Shown here piece by piece: positions 57,385 to 64,000 of a DNA stretch of 64,000 bases. The stretch is from Candidatus Geothrix skivensis. Lineage in GTDB: Bacteria; Acidobacteriota; Holophagae; Holophagales; Holophagaceae. The notes beneath the pieces were generated by a model. That model was given only the letters and a program-made list of their open reading frames with translations, made no database searches and had not been told where the DNA came from. The stretch's first letter is position 1, and each line of letters opens with the position of its first letter. The stretch covers positions 1 to 64,000 of the forward strand of contig JADKIO010000006.1 of the NCBI GenBank assembly GCA_016721195.1, read 5' to 3'. A program made the position numbers and the translations under genes.

Positions 57385-58740
57385 CTAGAATCTGGACAAC
57401 TCGGGTCCATAAGCCTTGAGTTTCTGATAGAGGGTGCTTCGGGGGATATCAAGCCGCTTGGCGGCCCGATCCACATGACCACCTTCCTCGTTGAGGACCT
57501 GGATGATGTAGTGCCGCTCCAGTTCCTTCAGAGTCAGGTTGGAAGGCCCCTTGGCATTCTGGCCGTTGGGGCTGGAGGCGAAATCCAGATCCTGGGCATC
57601 GATGAGCGTGGACTTGGCCCCCATCAGGGCCCTCTCCAGAACGTTGCGCAGCTCACGGATGTTCCCTGGCCACGAATGGTGTCTGAGTTTCAGGAGGGCG
57701 CCCTGGGAGAGATGCATCGGCTCGCGCCCGCAATCGCTGGTCAGCCGATTGAGGAGGATCTGTCCGAAGGTGGGGATGTCCTCGGCCCGCTCCCGCAGCG
57801 GGGGCACCTGGATCTGGATGGCACTGATCCGGTAGAAGAGGTCTGAACGGAACAGCTGCTCCTGGACGAGGCGATCCAGTTTCTGGTGAGTGGCGGCGAT
57901 CAGCCGGAAGTCCACCTTCCGGTCCTGGACGCCACCCAGGCGGCGGAAGCGTTTTTCTTCCAGGGCCTTGAGGACTTTCGGCTGGATCTGCACATCCATG
58001 TCGCCGATTTCATCCAGGAAAACGGTGCCACGGTGGGCGGCCTCCAGCAGGCCCACTTTCACGCTGGTGGCACCCGTGAAGGCGCCCTTCTCGTGTCCGA
58101 AGAGTTCGGTTTCAAGGAAATCCTTGGTGAACCCTCCGCAGTTCAGCTCGAGCATCGGCTCGGAGGCCCTGGAGCTGTTCCGGTGCAGCCACCGGGCCAG
58201 CTCGCTCTTGCCGGTGCCCGTTTCCCCCTGAATGAGAATGGGGCTCTCGGTCATGGCCGCCAGCCGCGACTGCTCCTCCAGCCGGTGGATGGCGAGGCTT
58301 TGCCCGATGAAGGGGTCCACGGCGCGCTGTGGCTGCTCCAGGGATTCCCGAGCCAGCTGTTTCCTCCGGTTCTGCTGGTTCTCGAGGGCACGTTCGATCA
58401 CGAAGAGCAGGGCCGGCAGGTCCAGGGGCTTCACCAGGAACTGCTCGGCGCCGAGCTGGATGGCCCGAACGGCGAGCTCGATGCTGGCGTGGCCGGTCAG
58501 CAGGATGATGGGTACGCCGGAATCGATGGACTGCAGCTTCGGAAGCAGCTCGAGGGCATTGCCATCCGGGAGGGAATAGTCGAGGGTGACGGCATCATAG
58601 ACGTCCGCACGGTAGCGGATCTCGGCCTCGGCGCAGGTCTCGGCTTCATCGACGATGTAGCCGTGGTGTTCCAGGTAGTCCCGGATGGCGAACACAATGA
58701 TTTCGTCATCATCGACAACCAGGACCTTTGCCTTCGCCAT
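57385..58740 (-). CDS. Sigma-54-dependent response regulator, NtrC type
   Basis: 451 residues. Receiver domain: VLVVDDDEIIVF, phospho-acceptor Asp in VTLDYSLPDGNAL, TGHASIELAV and VKPLDLP. AAA+ domain: GETGTGKSELARWLH (Walker A), GHEKGAFTGATS (the sigma-54 contact loop GAFTGA) and GTVFLDEIGDMD. C-terminal Fis-type HTH: HVDRAAKRLDIPRSTLYQKL. It is the last gene of a pair with the sensor kinase upstream (7-base gap). Targets are unknown; I found no clear GG-N10-GC promoter by eye in the nearby gaps. Confidence 0.92.
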   Translation of the reverse strand: MAKAKVLVVDDDEIIVFAIRDYLEHHGYIVDEAETCAEAEIRYRADVYDAVTLDYSLPDGNALELLPKLQSIDSGVPIILLTGHASIELAVRAIQLGAEQFLVKPLDLPALLFVIERALENQQNRRKQLARESLEQPQRAVDPFIGQSLAIHRLEEQSRLAAMTESPILIQGETGTGKSELARWLHRNSSRASEPMLELNCGGFTKDFLETELFGHEKGAFTGATSVKVGLLEAAHRGTVFLDEIGDMDVQIQPKVLKALEEKRFRRLGGVQDRKVDFRLIAATHQKLDRLVQEQLFRSDLFYRISAIQIQVPPLRERAEDIPTFGQILLNRLTSDCGREPMHLSQGALLKLRHHSWPGNIRELRNVLERALMGAKSTLIDAQDLDFASSPNGQNAKGPSNLTLKELERHYIIQVLNEEGGHVDRAAKRLDIPRSTLYQKLKAYGPELSRF

Positions 58741-58747
58741 GGAACCC

Positions 58748-59917
58748 TCAAGGTTGACTGGTGACTTGCAAAGGATAGGACAGTTCCGCTGGCAGCATGA
58801 AGCTGATCCTCATGGTCCCACCCAGTCCGGGCCCCGCTGTGAGGGATCCGCCGTGGGACTCGAACACGCGCCTGGCCCCCGGCAGCGTGAGTCGTCCAAG
58901 TCCGGATACCCGGAAGTAGAAGGGCTCGAAGAGCCTGGCGGGATCGACATTCTTCATTTTCAAACTGGAGAAATCCAGGTGCCCGGAAATCACGATCCTG
59001 TTCCCGGGGTGGTTGCATGTCACGTTCAGGACCACCCGGCCACCCGGGCCTTCCTGCTGCAGAACCAGTTCCACCACTCGGGTGAGCGCGGTCTTGAGCC
59101 CCTCCCGGTCGGCCTGGATCGGCGGCAGGGATTCGTCGATGTGCAGCCCGAGATCGATCCCATTCTTCTCGGCCAGTGGAGCATTGTGTTCGATGGCTTC
59201 CCGCAGGAGCGGTTCCAGTTCGAGGGTGGTCCAGGAGAGCCGCTGGGGGTATCCGTACTCCCTCAGCTCCACGATGAAGGCGCCCATCCGATCCAGGCTT
59301 CGCCGGATATTGGCTCCGTATTTTTCCACTTCCTCCAGGTGGGCGAACCTGGCCTGGAAGGCGTCCAGGCTGGCCGAGATGCCGAAGATGAAGCTGCCGA
59401 GTTCATGGACGAGCCCTGGCACGAAGGAGGCGGCCGACGGGGCACGCGGCAAGGTGCGGGATTCGGATTTCTGATGGTCCATGTTCACGATGGTCTGGAT
59501 GTGTTCGCCGAGCAGCCGCAGCCCTTCCTGTTGCCGCTCCGAAAGGGCCAGGGGTTCCGGTGACAGCACGCAGAGCGTCCCAATGATCAGGTGGCAGTCG
59601 TCGACCAGGGGCAGGGCCTCGATGATCAGCAGCCCATGCTCCATCAGCAGGCGGCCCCTGAATTCGTGGGTGGCCCCCTGGGACAAGGCCGGCTCCAGGT
59701 CCGCCAACTGCTCGCGGGTGAGGCCGCTGCCATCCCGGTACCAGGTCCCGATTTCATCCCGCAACAGCAGGGCCACCGGCGTGCCCGTGAGAGCCGCCGC
59801 AATGAGCACGGAATCCCGCAGCATGTTCTCGGAGTGGGATTCCGTGAACCCATGGCGGGGCGAGATTTCGGGTCGGGGCTGGGAAGAGAGGGTGCCGTTG
59901 GAATGCACGGGTCTCAT
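58748..59917 (-). CDS. GAF-like sensor histidine kinase with degenerate ATP site
   Basis: 389 residues. N-terminal ~150 residues look GAF-like (VALLLRDEIGTWYRDGSGLT, then LGEHIQTIVNM). The H-box is LVHELGSFIFGISASLDAF, with the His but without the usual Pro. The ATP domain is odd: the N-box region reads LKTALTRVVELVLQQ with no Asn, the DxGxG box is not seen, but FEPFYF and GLGRLTLPGARRVFESHGGS (F and G2 boxes) remain. It could phosphorylate poorly or act as a pseudokinase or phosphatase. Pairs with the response regulator downstream. Confidence 0.75.
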   Translation of the reverse strand: MRPVHSNGTLSSQPRPEISPRHGFTESHSENMLRDSVLIAAALTGTPVALLLRDEIGTWYRDGSGLTREQLADLEPALSQGATHEFRGRLLMEHGLLIIEALPLVDDCHLIIGTLCVLSPEPLALSERQQEGLRLLGEHIQTIVNMDHQKSESRTLPRAPSAASFVPGLVHELGSFIFGISASLDAFQARFAHLEEVEKYGANIRRSLDRMGAFIVELREYGYPQRLSWTTLELEPLLREAIEHNAPLAEKNGIDLGLHIDESLPPIQADREGLKTALTRVVELVLQQEGPGGRVVLNVTCNHPGNRIVISGHLDFSSLKMKNVDPARLFEPFYFRVSGLGRLTLPGARRVFESHGGSLTAGPGLGGTMRISFMLPAELSYPLQVTSQP

Positions 59918-60025
59918 GCTGGTTTCTGCCTCGAGAGGGGGGGCAGAACCGCCTCTGCCCGATGGCCGGGTGTCAGGTTCGCGATCAGTCCGTGCATGCG
60001 TGAAGTGGGGTTGTCCAAAGGCTGA

Positions 60026-61135
60026 TCACTGCAGTTCGAAGAAGAACTGGAGGTCATTGTCGAGGCGGTTCTGGACGCCCCAGGCATCCCAGCGCTTCCA
60101 GCCGGAGCCATTGTTGAACTCGGCGTGCCCATCCCCGAAGTAGGTGGTGGGTTTGTAGCCGGAGTTCATGCCCTTGTAGAGGCTGTGGGTCGTGTAGACG
60201 GAATCCGAAGGCGCGCTCATCACGAGGTTGTAGCTCTGCCCCGCAGCCAGGGTAATGGGCGTGATGAAGGTCAGCTTGGCCCAGGCCTCGCCCACGTTCC
60301 CAGGAGTCACCGGGATGTTGGCCACCGTGCCCTGCCCTACCAGCGTCCCGTCGGCCTTCTCCACCCGGATGGTGAGCGGGCTGGGGCCACTCGAATACCG
60401 GACCCGCACGGAAACGGAAGTCGCCACCCGGTCGGAACCCGAGACCGTCATGGTCTGCCGCACCGCCTGCGTGCCCGAGATCGGCTTGGGGTTCACGAAG
60501 GAGCCATCGGGATAGGCGAAGGCCCCCAGGTAACCCTGGCCCTGGGAGGCGCCATCGGCGTAGTCCAGCTCGTAGCAGGGCGTGTAGCCGGTGTTGCTGC
60601 CCCTGGAGAACTTGACCCAGGCGCCCGCGGAATTCTTTTCGAGGATGGCCATGTCCGTGTTCGGCAGGGTGGGCTGTTCCTGGCTGAAGGCCGAAGCCAT
60701 CCAGATGCAGTCCAGGGAGACCCAGTTGGCCTTGGGATCGGCAGTGATGTTGCTGAAGACGATGTGGTAGAGCTGACCGGCGGTCACCTGGGCGGGGCTG
60801 GAGAACGTGAGCAGAGGATAGTAGTTGGTGCCGCTGCTCTGGGGCACGGGCACGGGGGCATGATTCACCAGGGAGGCCAGCACGGTCCCCGAGGGGTTGT
60901 GGCTGCTGGTGCCGTCATCGGTCTGGATCTGGATCTGGATGTCACCGCCGTTGCCCAGGGCATAGCCCGCCCGGGCGCCGCTCCAGATGTAGAAGGGGCG
61001 GATGGCCTGAATGGCGCCCGTGTGGAGGGCCCGGAACCGGTAGCTGGCCACCCGGTTCATGTTGTCATTGGCCGTGTTCCAGCCGATCACGATGTTGCCG
61101 ATGTCATCCCCGTTGAGGTTGGAGCCGTAGTAGCC
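60026..61135. repeat. 1,110-bp near-identical repeat, copy B
   Basis: Partner of 54943-56052 in the same orientation, about 5.1 kb apart, with three differences counted. A second similar block (one Ig repeat) lies at about 61250-61385 here and 56160-56300 in copy A. Confidence 0.9.
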
Positions 61136-62038
61136 CGAGGCCTGGGCCCCAAGGCCAGGCAGGACGGCGATGCTTTTCTGGGCCGAAGCACTGATCGATG
61201 CGCTGTCGATGACGGTGCAACCCAGCAGAAGGTAGCCCGCGCTGCCGGCGGCGAAGGTGAGGTTGGTGGTGCCCTGACCAGAGCTGATGGTCCCGCCAGA
61301 GATGGTCCAGTTGTAGGTGCAGCCCGCCTGGGCCGGGATGCTGGCAAGGTTGTTCCCCGACTGGACCGTGACCTGCGAGGGCGCCGTGATGACCGGGGTG
61401 TTGGGAGCCGACACAAGCACCTGGACGTGGGCCTGGGAACTGCTGCTGCCGACGGTGTTCGTGGCCGTGCAGGTGAGGGTCAAGGTCCCCAGAGCGCCGG
61501 CCGTGAAGGTCACCGAGGTGGAGGTCGCCCCGGAGGTGATGGCTCCGTCGGTGATCGTCCACCGGTAGCTCGTGCCTCCTTCAGGCTGCGCCAGGCTGGC
61601 TGTCAGCCCCGTGACGCCTACCCTCACGTTGGTTGGAGCCAGGATCTGCGGGGTCTGGGGCACCCCCCCCTGCACCTGGATCTGGGCGGTACCCGTGCTG
61701 CTCGTCCCGCCGAGGGTGGCGGTGCAGACCAGGCCCAGAATGCCTGGCTGGCCCGCGGAAAACGATACCGAGGTCCCGGTCCCTGCACCCTGGAACGCTC
61801 CTCCGGAGATGGTCCAGGTGTAGGTCGCTCCGGATTGCGGGGAGGTAACGGAGGCGGTGAGGCCGGTGCTTCCGGTGGCCACCACGGCAGGGGCATGGAT
61901 GACCGGGGGCAGGATGGAAGCGGAAACGTTTGGAGCAGCGCCTGAGGCTCCCCCGCCGCCACTGCAGGCGATCAGGGAACAGAGCGTCCCGACCACGACG
62001 AGGCCGAGCATTCGGAATTGGATGCTGCCTGCATGCAT
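60026..62038 (-). CDS. Lipoprotein with Ig-like repeats and YYGS-type C-terminal domain, copy 3
   Basis: 670 residues from ATG 62036-62038, with GGAGGG just upstream. Signal MLGLVVVGTLCSLIACSGG has the lipobox LIAC. Three Ig-like repeats follow (each with a YxWTIxxG core; for example YTWTISGGAFQGAGTG), one fewer than copy 2 and mostly different in sequence. The last repeat (ITAPSQVTVQSGNNLASIPA) and the ~370-residue end are nearly the same as in copy 2. It follows the PilZ gene on the same strand after 108 bases and lies on the far side of the kinase/regulator pair from copy 2. Confidence 0.8.
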   Translation of the reverse strand: MHAGSIQFRMLGLVVVGTLCSLIACSGGGGASGAAPNVSASILPPVIHAPAVVATGSTGLTASVTSPQSGATYTWTISGGAFQGAGTGTSVSFSAGQPGILGLVCTATLGGTSSTGTAQIQVQGGVPQTPQILAPTNVRVGVTGLTASLAQPEGGTSYRWTITDGAITSGATSTSVTFTAGALGTLTLTCTATNTVGSSSSQAHVQVLVSAPNTPVITAPSQVTVQSGNNLASIPAQAGCTYNWTISGGTISSGQGTTNLTFAAGSAGYLLLGCTVIDSASISASAQKSIAVLPGLGAQASGYYGSNLNGDDIGNIVIGWNTANDNMNRVASYRFRALHTGAIQAIRPFYIWSGARAGYALGNGGDIQIQIQTDDGTSSHNPSGTVLASLVNHAPVPVPQSSGTNYYPLLTFSSPAQVTAGQLYHIVFSNITADPKANWVSLDCIWMASAFSQEQPTLPNTDMAILEKNSAGAWVKFSRGSNTGYTPCYELDYADGASQGQGYLGAFAYPDGSFVNPKPISGTQAVRQTMTVSGSDRVATSVSVRVRYSSGPSPLTIRVEKADGTLVGQGTVANIPVTPGNVGEAWAKLTFITPITLAAGQSYNLVMSAPSDSVYTTHSLYKGMNSGYKPTTYFGDGHAEFNNGSGWKRWDAWGVQNRLDNDLQFFFELQ

Positions 62039-62146
62039 GGCACCCTCCAGGAAAAAACAAATCAAGAATCTGCAGAGGTGAGTGACCTGACGGGTCACAA
62101 GCGCATCCGATGCAAGCCGACTCGCCTGACCAGTGTTCAGCCGGGT

Positions 62147-62779
62147 TCATGCATGGAATGCGCGCTTGCTGATGACTCGAAAGACGGACAAATCCACGAG
62201 GGGCTGGATGACTGCAAACCAGACGGCGGCGTAGCCGAAGGACATCATGATCTTTAACCAATCTGGAATCATATACATACTATCCTTCAACACCCACACT
62301 GGGAGGATGGCCAGGGGAATGCAGAGGGTGAAGGAGGTCAGGAACACCCGGCGGAACACACTTGGGCTTACTCCAAGCAACTCCTGAGAGCCTTGGAAAT
62401 TCTTGTTCTGGCTTACCTTGAAATAATTCAAGTAAGCAGCTGCGATGGAACTCATAAGACTCATGGCTGGCTGCCTGGCGATGGCTTCAAACGTACTACC
62501 TTCCAGTTGATTGGCAAATCGGATGGCCATTCCATGGGAATCATTTCGGATGACGGTGCCTTCGACCAGGATCTTGGCCCCAATGGTGTCCCCGGCTGGG
62601 GGGATGACCAGTTTGCAGGGACTGCCCACCGGCAGGGATGGAGCCGCACTGAGTAGCAGCCCACCCAGACTGATGTTGAGGACCAGTGCGTAGGTGGCTG
62701 ATCTACCCCTGGGAACGAGCTGAACCGGCTGGGCAATGGGAATCCGTCCGCAGGTGCGTGAATCGTCGAACGGGCTCAT
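62147..62779 (-). CDS. PilZ-domain protein with C-terminal membrane segments
   Basis: 210 residues from ATG 62777-62779, with GGAGGTG eight bases upstream; a longer reading frame from 62830 has no such site. The PilZ motifs for cyclic di-GMP are both present: RTCGR (residues 8-12) and LNISLGGLLL. The C-terminal half has two membrane helices (VFLTSFTLCIPLAILPVWV and MMSFGYAAVWFAVIQPLV). So it is a c-di-GMP-binding inner-membrane protein. It precedes lipoprotein copy 3 on the same strand and could be its partner. Confidence 0.82.
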   Translation of the reverse strand: MSPFDDSRTCGRIPIAQPVQLVPRGRSATYALVLNISLGGLLLSAAPSLPVGSPCKLVIPPAGDTIGAKILVEGTVIRNDSHGMAIRFANQLEGSTFEAIARQPAMSLMSSIAAAYLNYFKVSQNKNFQGSQELLGVSPSVFRRVFLTSFTLCIPLAILPVWVLKDSMYMIPDWLKIMMSFGYAAVWFAVIQPLVDLSVFRVISKRAFHA

Positions 62780-63124
62780 GGGTGCACCTCCATGGGCTGA
62801 TGGTACGACTTCCCGGCGGACCCGCCACATCTATCTGGCAAATCACCCATCCGTGCAGGGTTTTTGATCGTTTTTTTCTAATTGTTTCCTGCCGAAATGG
62901 GTGGATGCCATGGTCCTCGCCACCGAACGGACAGGTCGCCCACCCTGGAACCACAGGGCCGCTCCACACACCAATGAGCCTGGTATCCGCAGCGGGCCGG
63001 AAATCGAACGGATCACCCTGCATCAGAGCGCTTCGAACGCATCGACTGGCTCAGCAGTCCTCCGCAAGGTCCTAGGCTGAACCTGAAAACAGGTATCTTA
63101 AAGCAATCGTCTCTCGGAGTTGTC
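62780..63124. other. Divergent intergenic region
   Basis: 345 bases between the PilZ gene (leftward) and the dehydrogenase (rightward). An AT-rich patch at 62860-62890 (T-rich, with TGATCG in it) is a likely promoter area. I see no gene and no clear hairpin terminator. Confidence 0.5.
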
Positions 63125-64000
63125 GTGCGCATCGCCTTCCTTGGTCTCGGTCGCATGGGCCTGCCCATGGCCAGGAACCTCCTGGGAACGCAACACGCGC
63201 TCACGGTCTACAACCGGACACCGGGCCGGGCGAAAGCCCTCGTCAGCCAGGGCGCCAGGGAAGCCGCCTCCGTGGCTGCAGCGGTGGAGGATGCCGAGGT
63301 GGCCATCACCATGCTGTCGAACGATGACGCCGTGAAGGAGGTCGTGTTAGGCCCTGTGGGACTGCTGCACCATCTCCCGGCCAAAGCGATCCACCTTTGC
63401 ATGGGCACCATCGAAGTGGAGACATCCGCTGAACTGGCCTCGGCCCACGCGAAGGCAGGTCAGGGCTATGTGGCGGCCCCGGTCTTCGGAAGGGCTGATT
63501 CAGCCGCGACGCGGCGGATCTGGTTCGTGGCCGGGGGGCTGGAGCCCCAGGTGAACCGCTGCCGTCCCATTTTCGAGGCCCTCGGGCAGGGCTACACGCG
63601 CGTCGGCCCCCACGCGGCCCCGGCCCACGCCCTCAAGCTGGGGGGCAATCTGCTTTCGATGGCCATGGAACTGGCCGTGTCGGAAATCCTCGTCTATGCC
63701 AAGAAGGCGGGCCTCCCACCCTCGGATTTCCTGAGATTCCTCAATACCGCAGTCTTCCGGTCCCACATGGTGGACACCTACGGGGAGCACACGGAGCGAC
63801 CCTCCTTCGACCCGGATGATCGGACTCTGGACTTGGCGGCCAACGAGTTGCTGCTGCAGAAGGCCCGGGACATGGGGGCGGAAATCCCCATCGAGGACCT
63901 GCTGCAGGTTCGCCTTCAGGCCGCCACGGCCCGCGGCTGGGGGGCGCAGGACCTCGCGGACCTGACCCAGGCCTGCCGCTCCGAGACCGGGGCGGTTGGC
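63125..64000 (+). CDS. 3-hydroxyisobutyrate dehydrogenase-family NAD(P)-dependent reductase (3' end beyond window)
   Basis: At least 292 codons from GTG 63125, open to the window edge, so the stop is not seen. NAD site RIAFLGLGRMGLPMARNLL; the second-domain catalytic Lys motif HALKLGGNLLSMAMEL. This fits the beta-hydroxyacid dehydrogenase family (3-hydroxyisobutyrate, glyoxylate reductase). The exact substrate cannot be told. The family is usually ~290-300 residues, so it lacks only the last few codons. Confidence 0.88.
   Translation, partial: MRIAFLGLGRMGLPMARNLLGTQHALTVYNRTPGRAKALVSQGAREAASVAAAVEDAEVAITMLSNDDAVKEVVLGPVGLLHHLPAKAIHLCMGTIEVETSAELASAHAKAGQGYVAAPVFGRADSAATRRIWFVAGGLEPQVNRCRPIFEALGQGYTRVGPHAAPAHALKLGGNLLSMAMELAVSEILVYAKKAGLPPSDFLRFLNTAVFRSHMVDTYGEHTERPSFDPDDRTLDLAANELLLQKARDMGAEIPIEDLLQVRLQAATARGWGAQDLADLTQACRSETGAVG

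Noticed and set aside
54943..61135. The 1,110-bp repeat as an insertion sequence
   Set aside because: It is coding, has no transposase and no terminal inverted repeats, and its edges coincide with a protein domain.

Overview
The window is about 64 kb of high-GC DNA with strong coding bias, and no tRNA, rRNA, CRISPR array, transposase or integrase was seen. Gene content (an alpha-2-macroglobulin operon, a large Wzx/Wzy capsule/EPS locus, many small soluble enzymes, bacteriohemerythrin-like, PilZ and NtrC-type regulators) fits a free-living Gram-negative bacterium. A Holophagae-like acidobacterium is my best guess, but this is inference: no marker gene in the window settles it.

Region 1 (1-12.1 kb): the 3' end of rpe (+), then a leftward operon. 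Read from its start at 11974 it holds a large secreted protein in the YfaA position, a DUF1175/YfaT-like protein, a bacterial alpha-2-macroglobulin (YfaS-like, thioester CVEQ), a DUF2135/YfaP-like protein, a DUF2300/YfaQ-like protein with a SpoIID-like tail, a UPF0213 GIY-YIG protein and a small lipoprotein. Successive genes join by overlapping or adjacent stop and start codons. The first ~8.7 kb is full of single-base indels, so each gene is broken over several frames. Because all neighbours are affected alike and the families stay recognisable, this looks like unpolished sequence rather than gene decay.

Region 2 (12.1-23.7 kb): housekeeping and metabolic genes. They are hutI, a hemerythrin-like protein lacking one usual iron ligand, a YdcH-like small protein, an oligopeptide-type ABC ATPase, guaB, pyrC, two SnoaL-like proteins, a PNPOx-fold protein, a DHFR/RibD-like reductase, an alcohol dehydrogenase, a GNAT, a thioredoxin-like protein and a SpoU methyltransferase.

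Region 3 (24.2-54.9 kb): a Wzx/Wzy-type exopolysaccharide locus. It has a WbpM/CapD-like enzyme, two glycosyltransferases, two DegT aminotransferases, a priming sugar transferase broken by a one-base deletion, Wza, Wzb, Wzc, a Wlb-like oxidoreductase/acyltransferase/aminotransferase trio, Wzx, a polysaccharide deacetylase, Wzy and the CapE/F/G (FnlA/B/C) set for UDP-N-acetyl-L-fucosamine. Inside it lies an unusual cassette: a NodU/CmcH carbamoyltransferase, a proline-dehydrogenase-fold protein that has lost the proline-binding Arg pair, and two paralogous two-domain (FemAB-like plus GNAT) acyltransferases on opposite strands. One of these is translationally coupled to a lipoprotein of an unrecognised family.

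Region 4 (54.9-64 kb): two more members of that lipoprotein family. They share an almost identical 1,110-bp 3' end and flank a degenerate-looking histidine kinase and an NtrC-type response regulator. A PilZ membrane protein precedes the second copy. The window ends in a 3-hydroxyisobutyrate-dehydrogenase-like gene. The most unusual material is the cassette in region 3 together with the lipoprotein family in regions 3 and 4.
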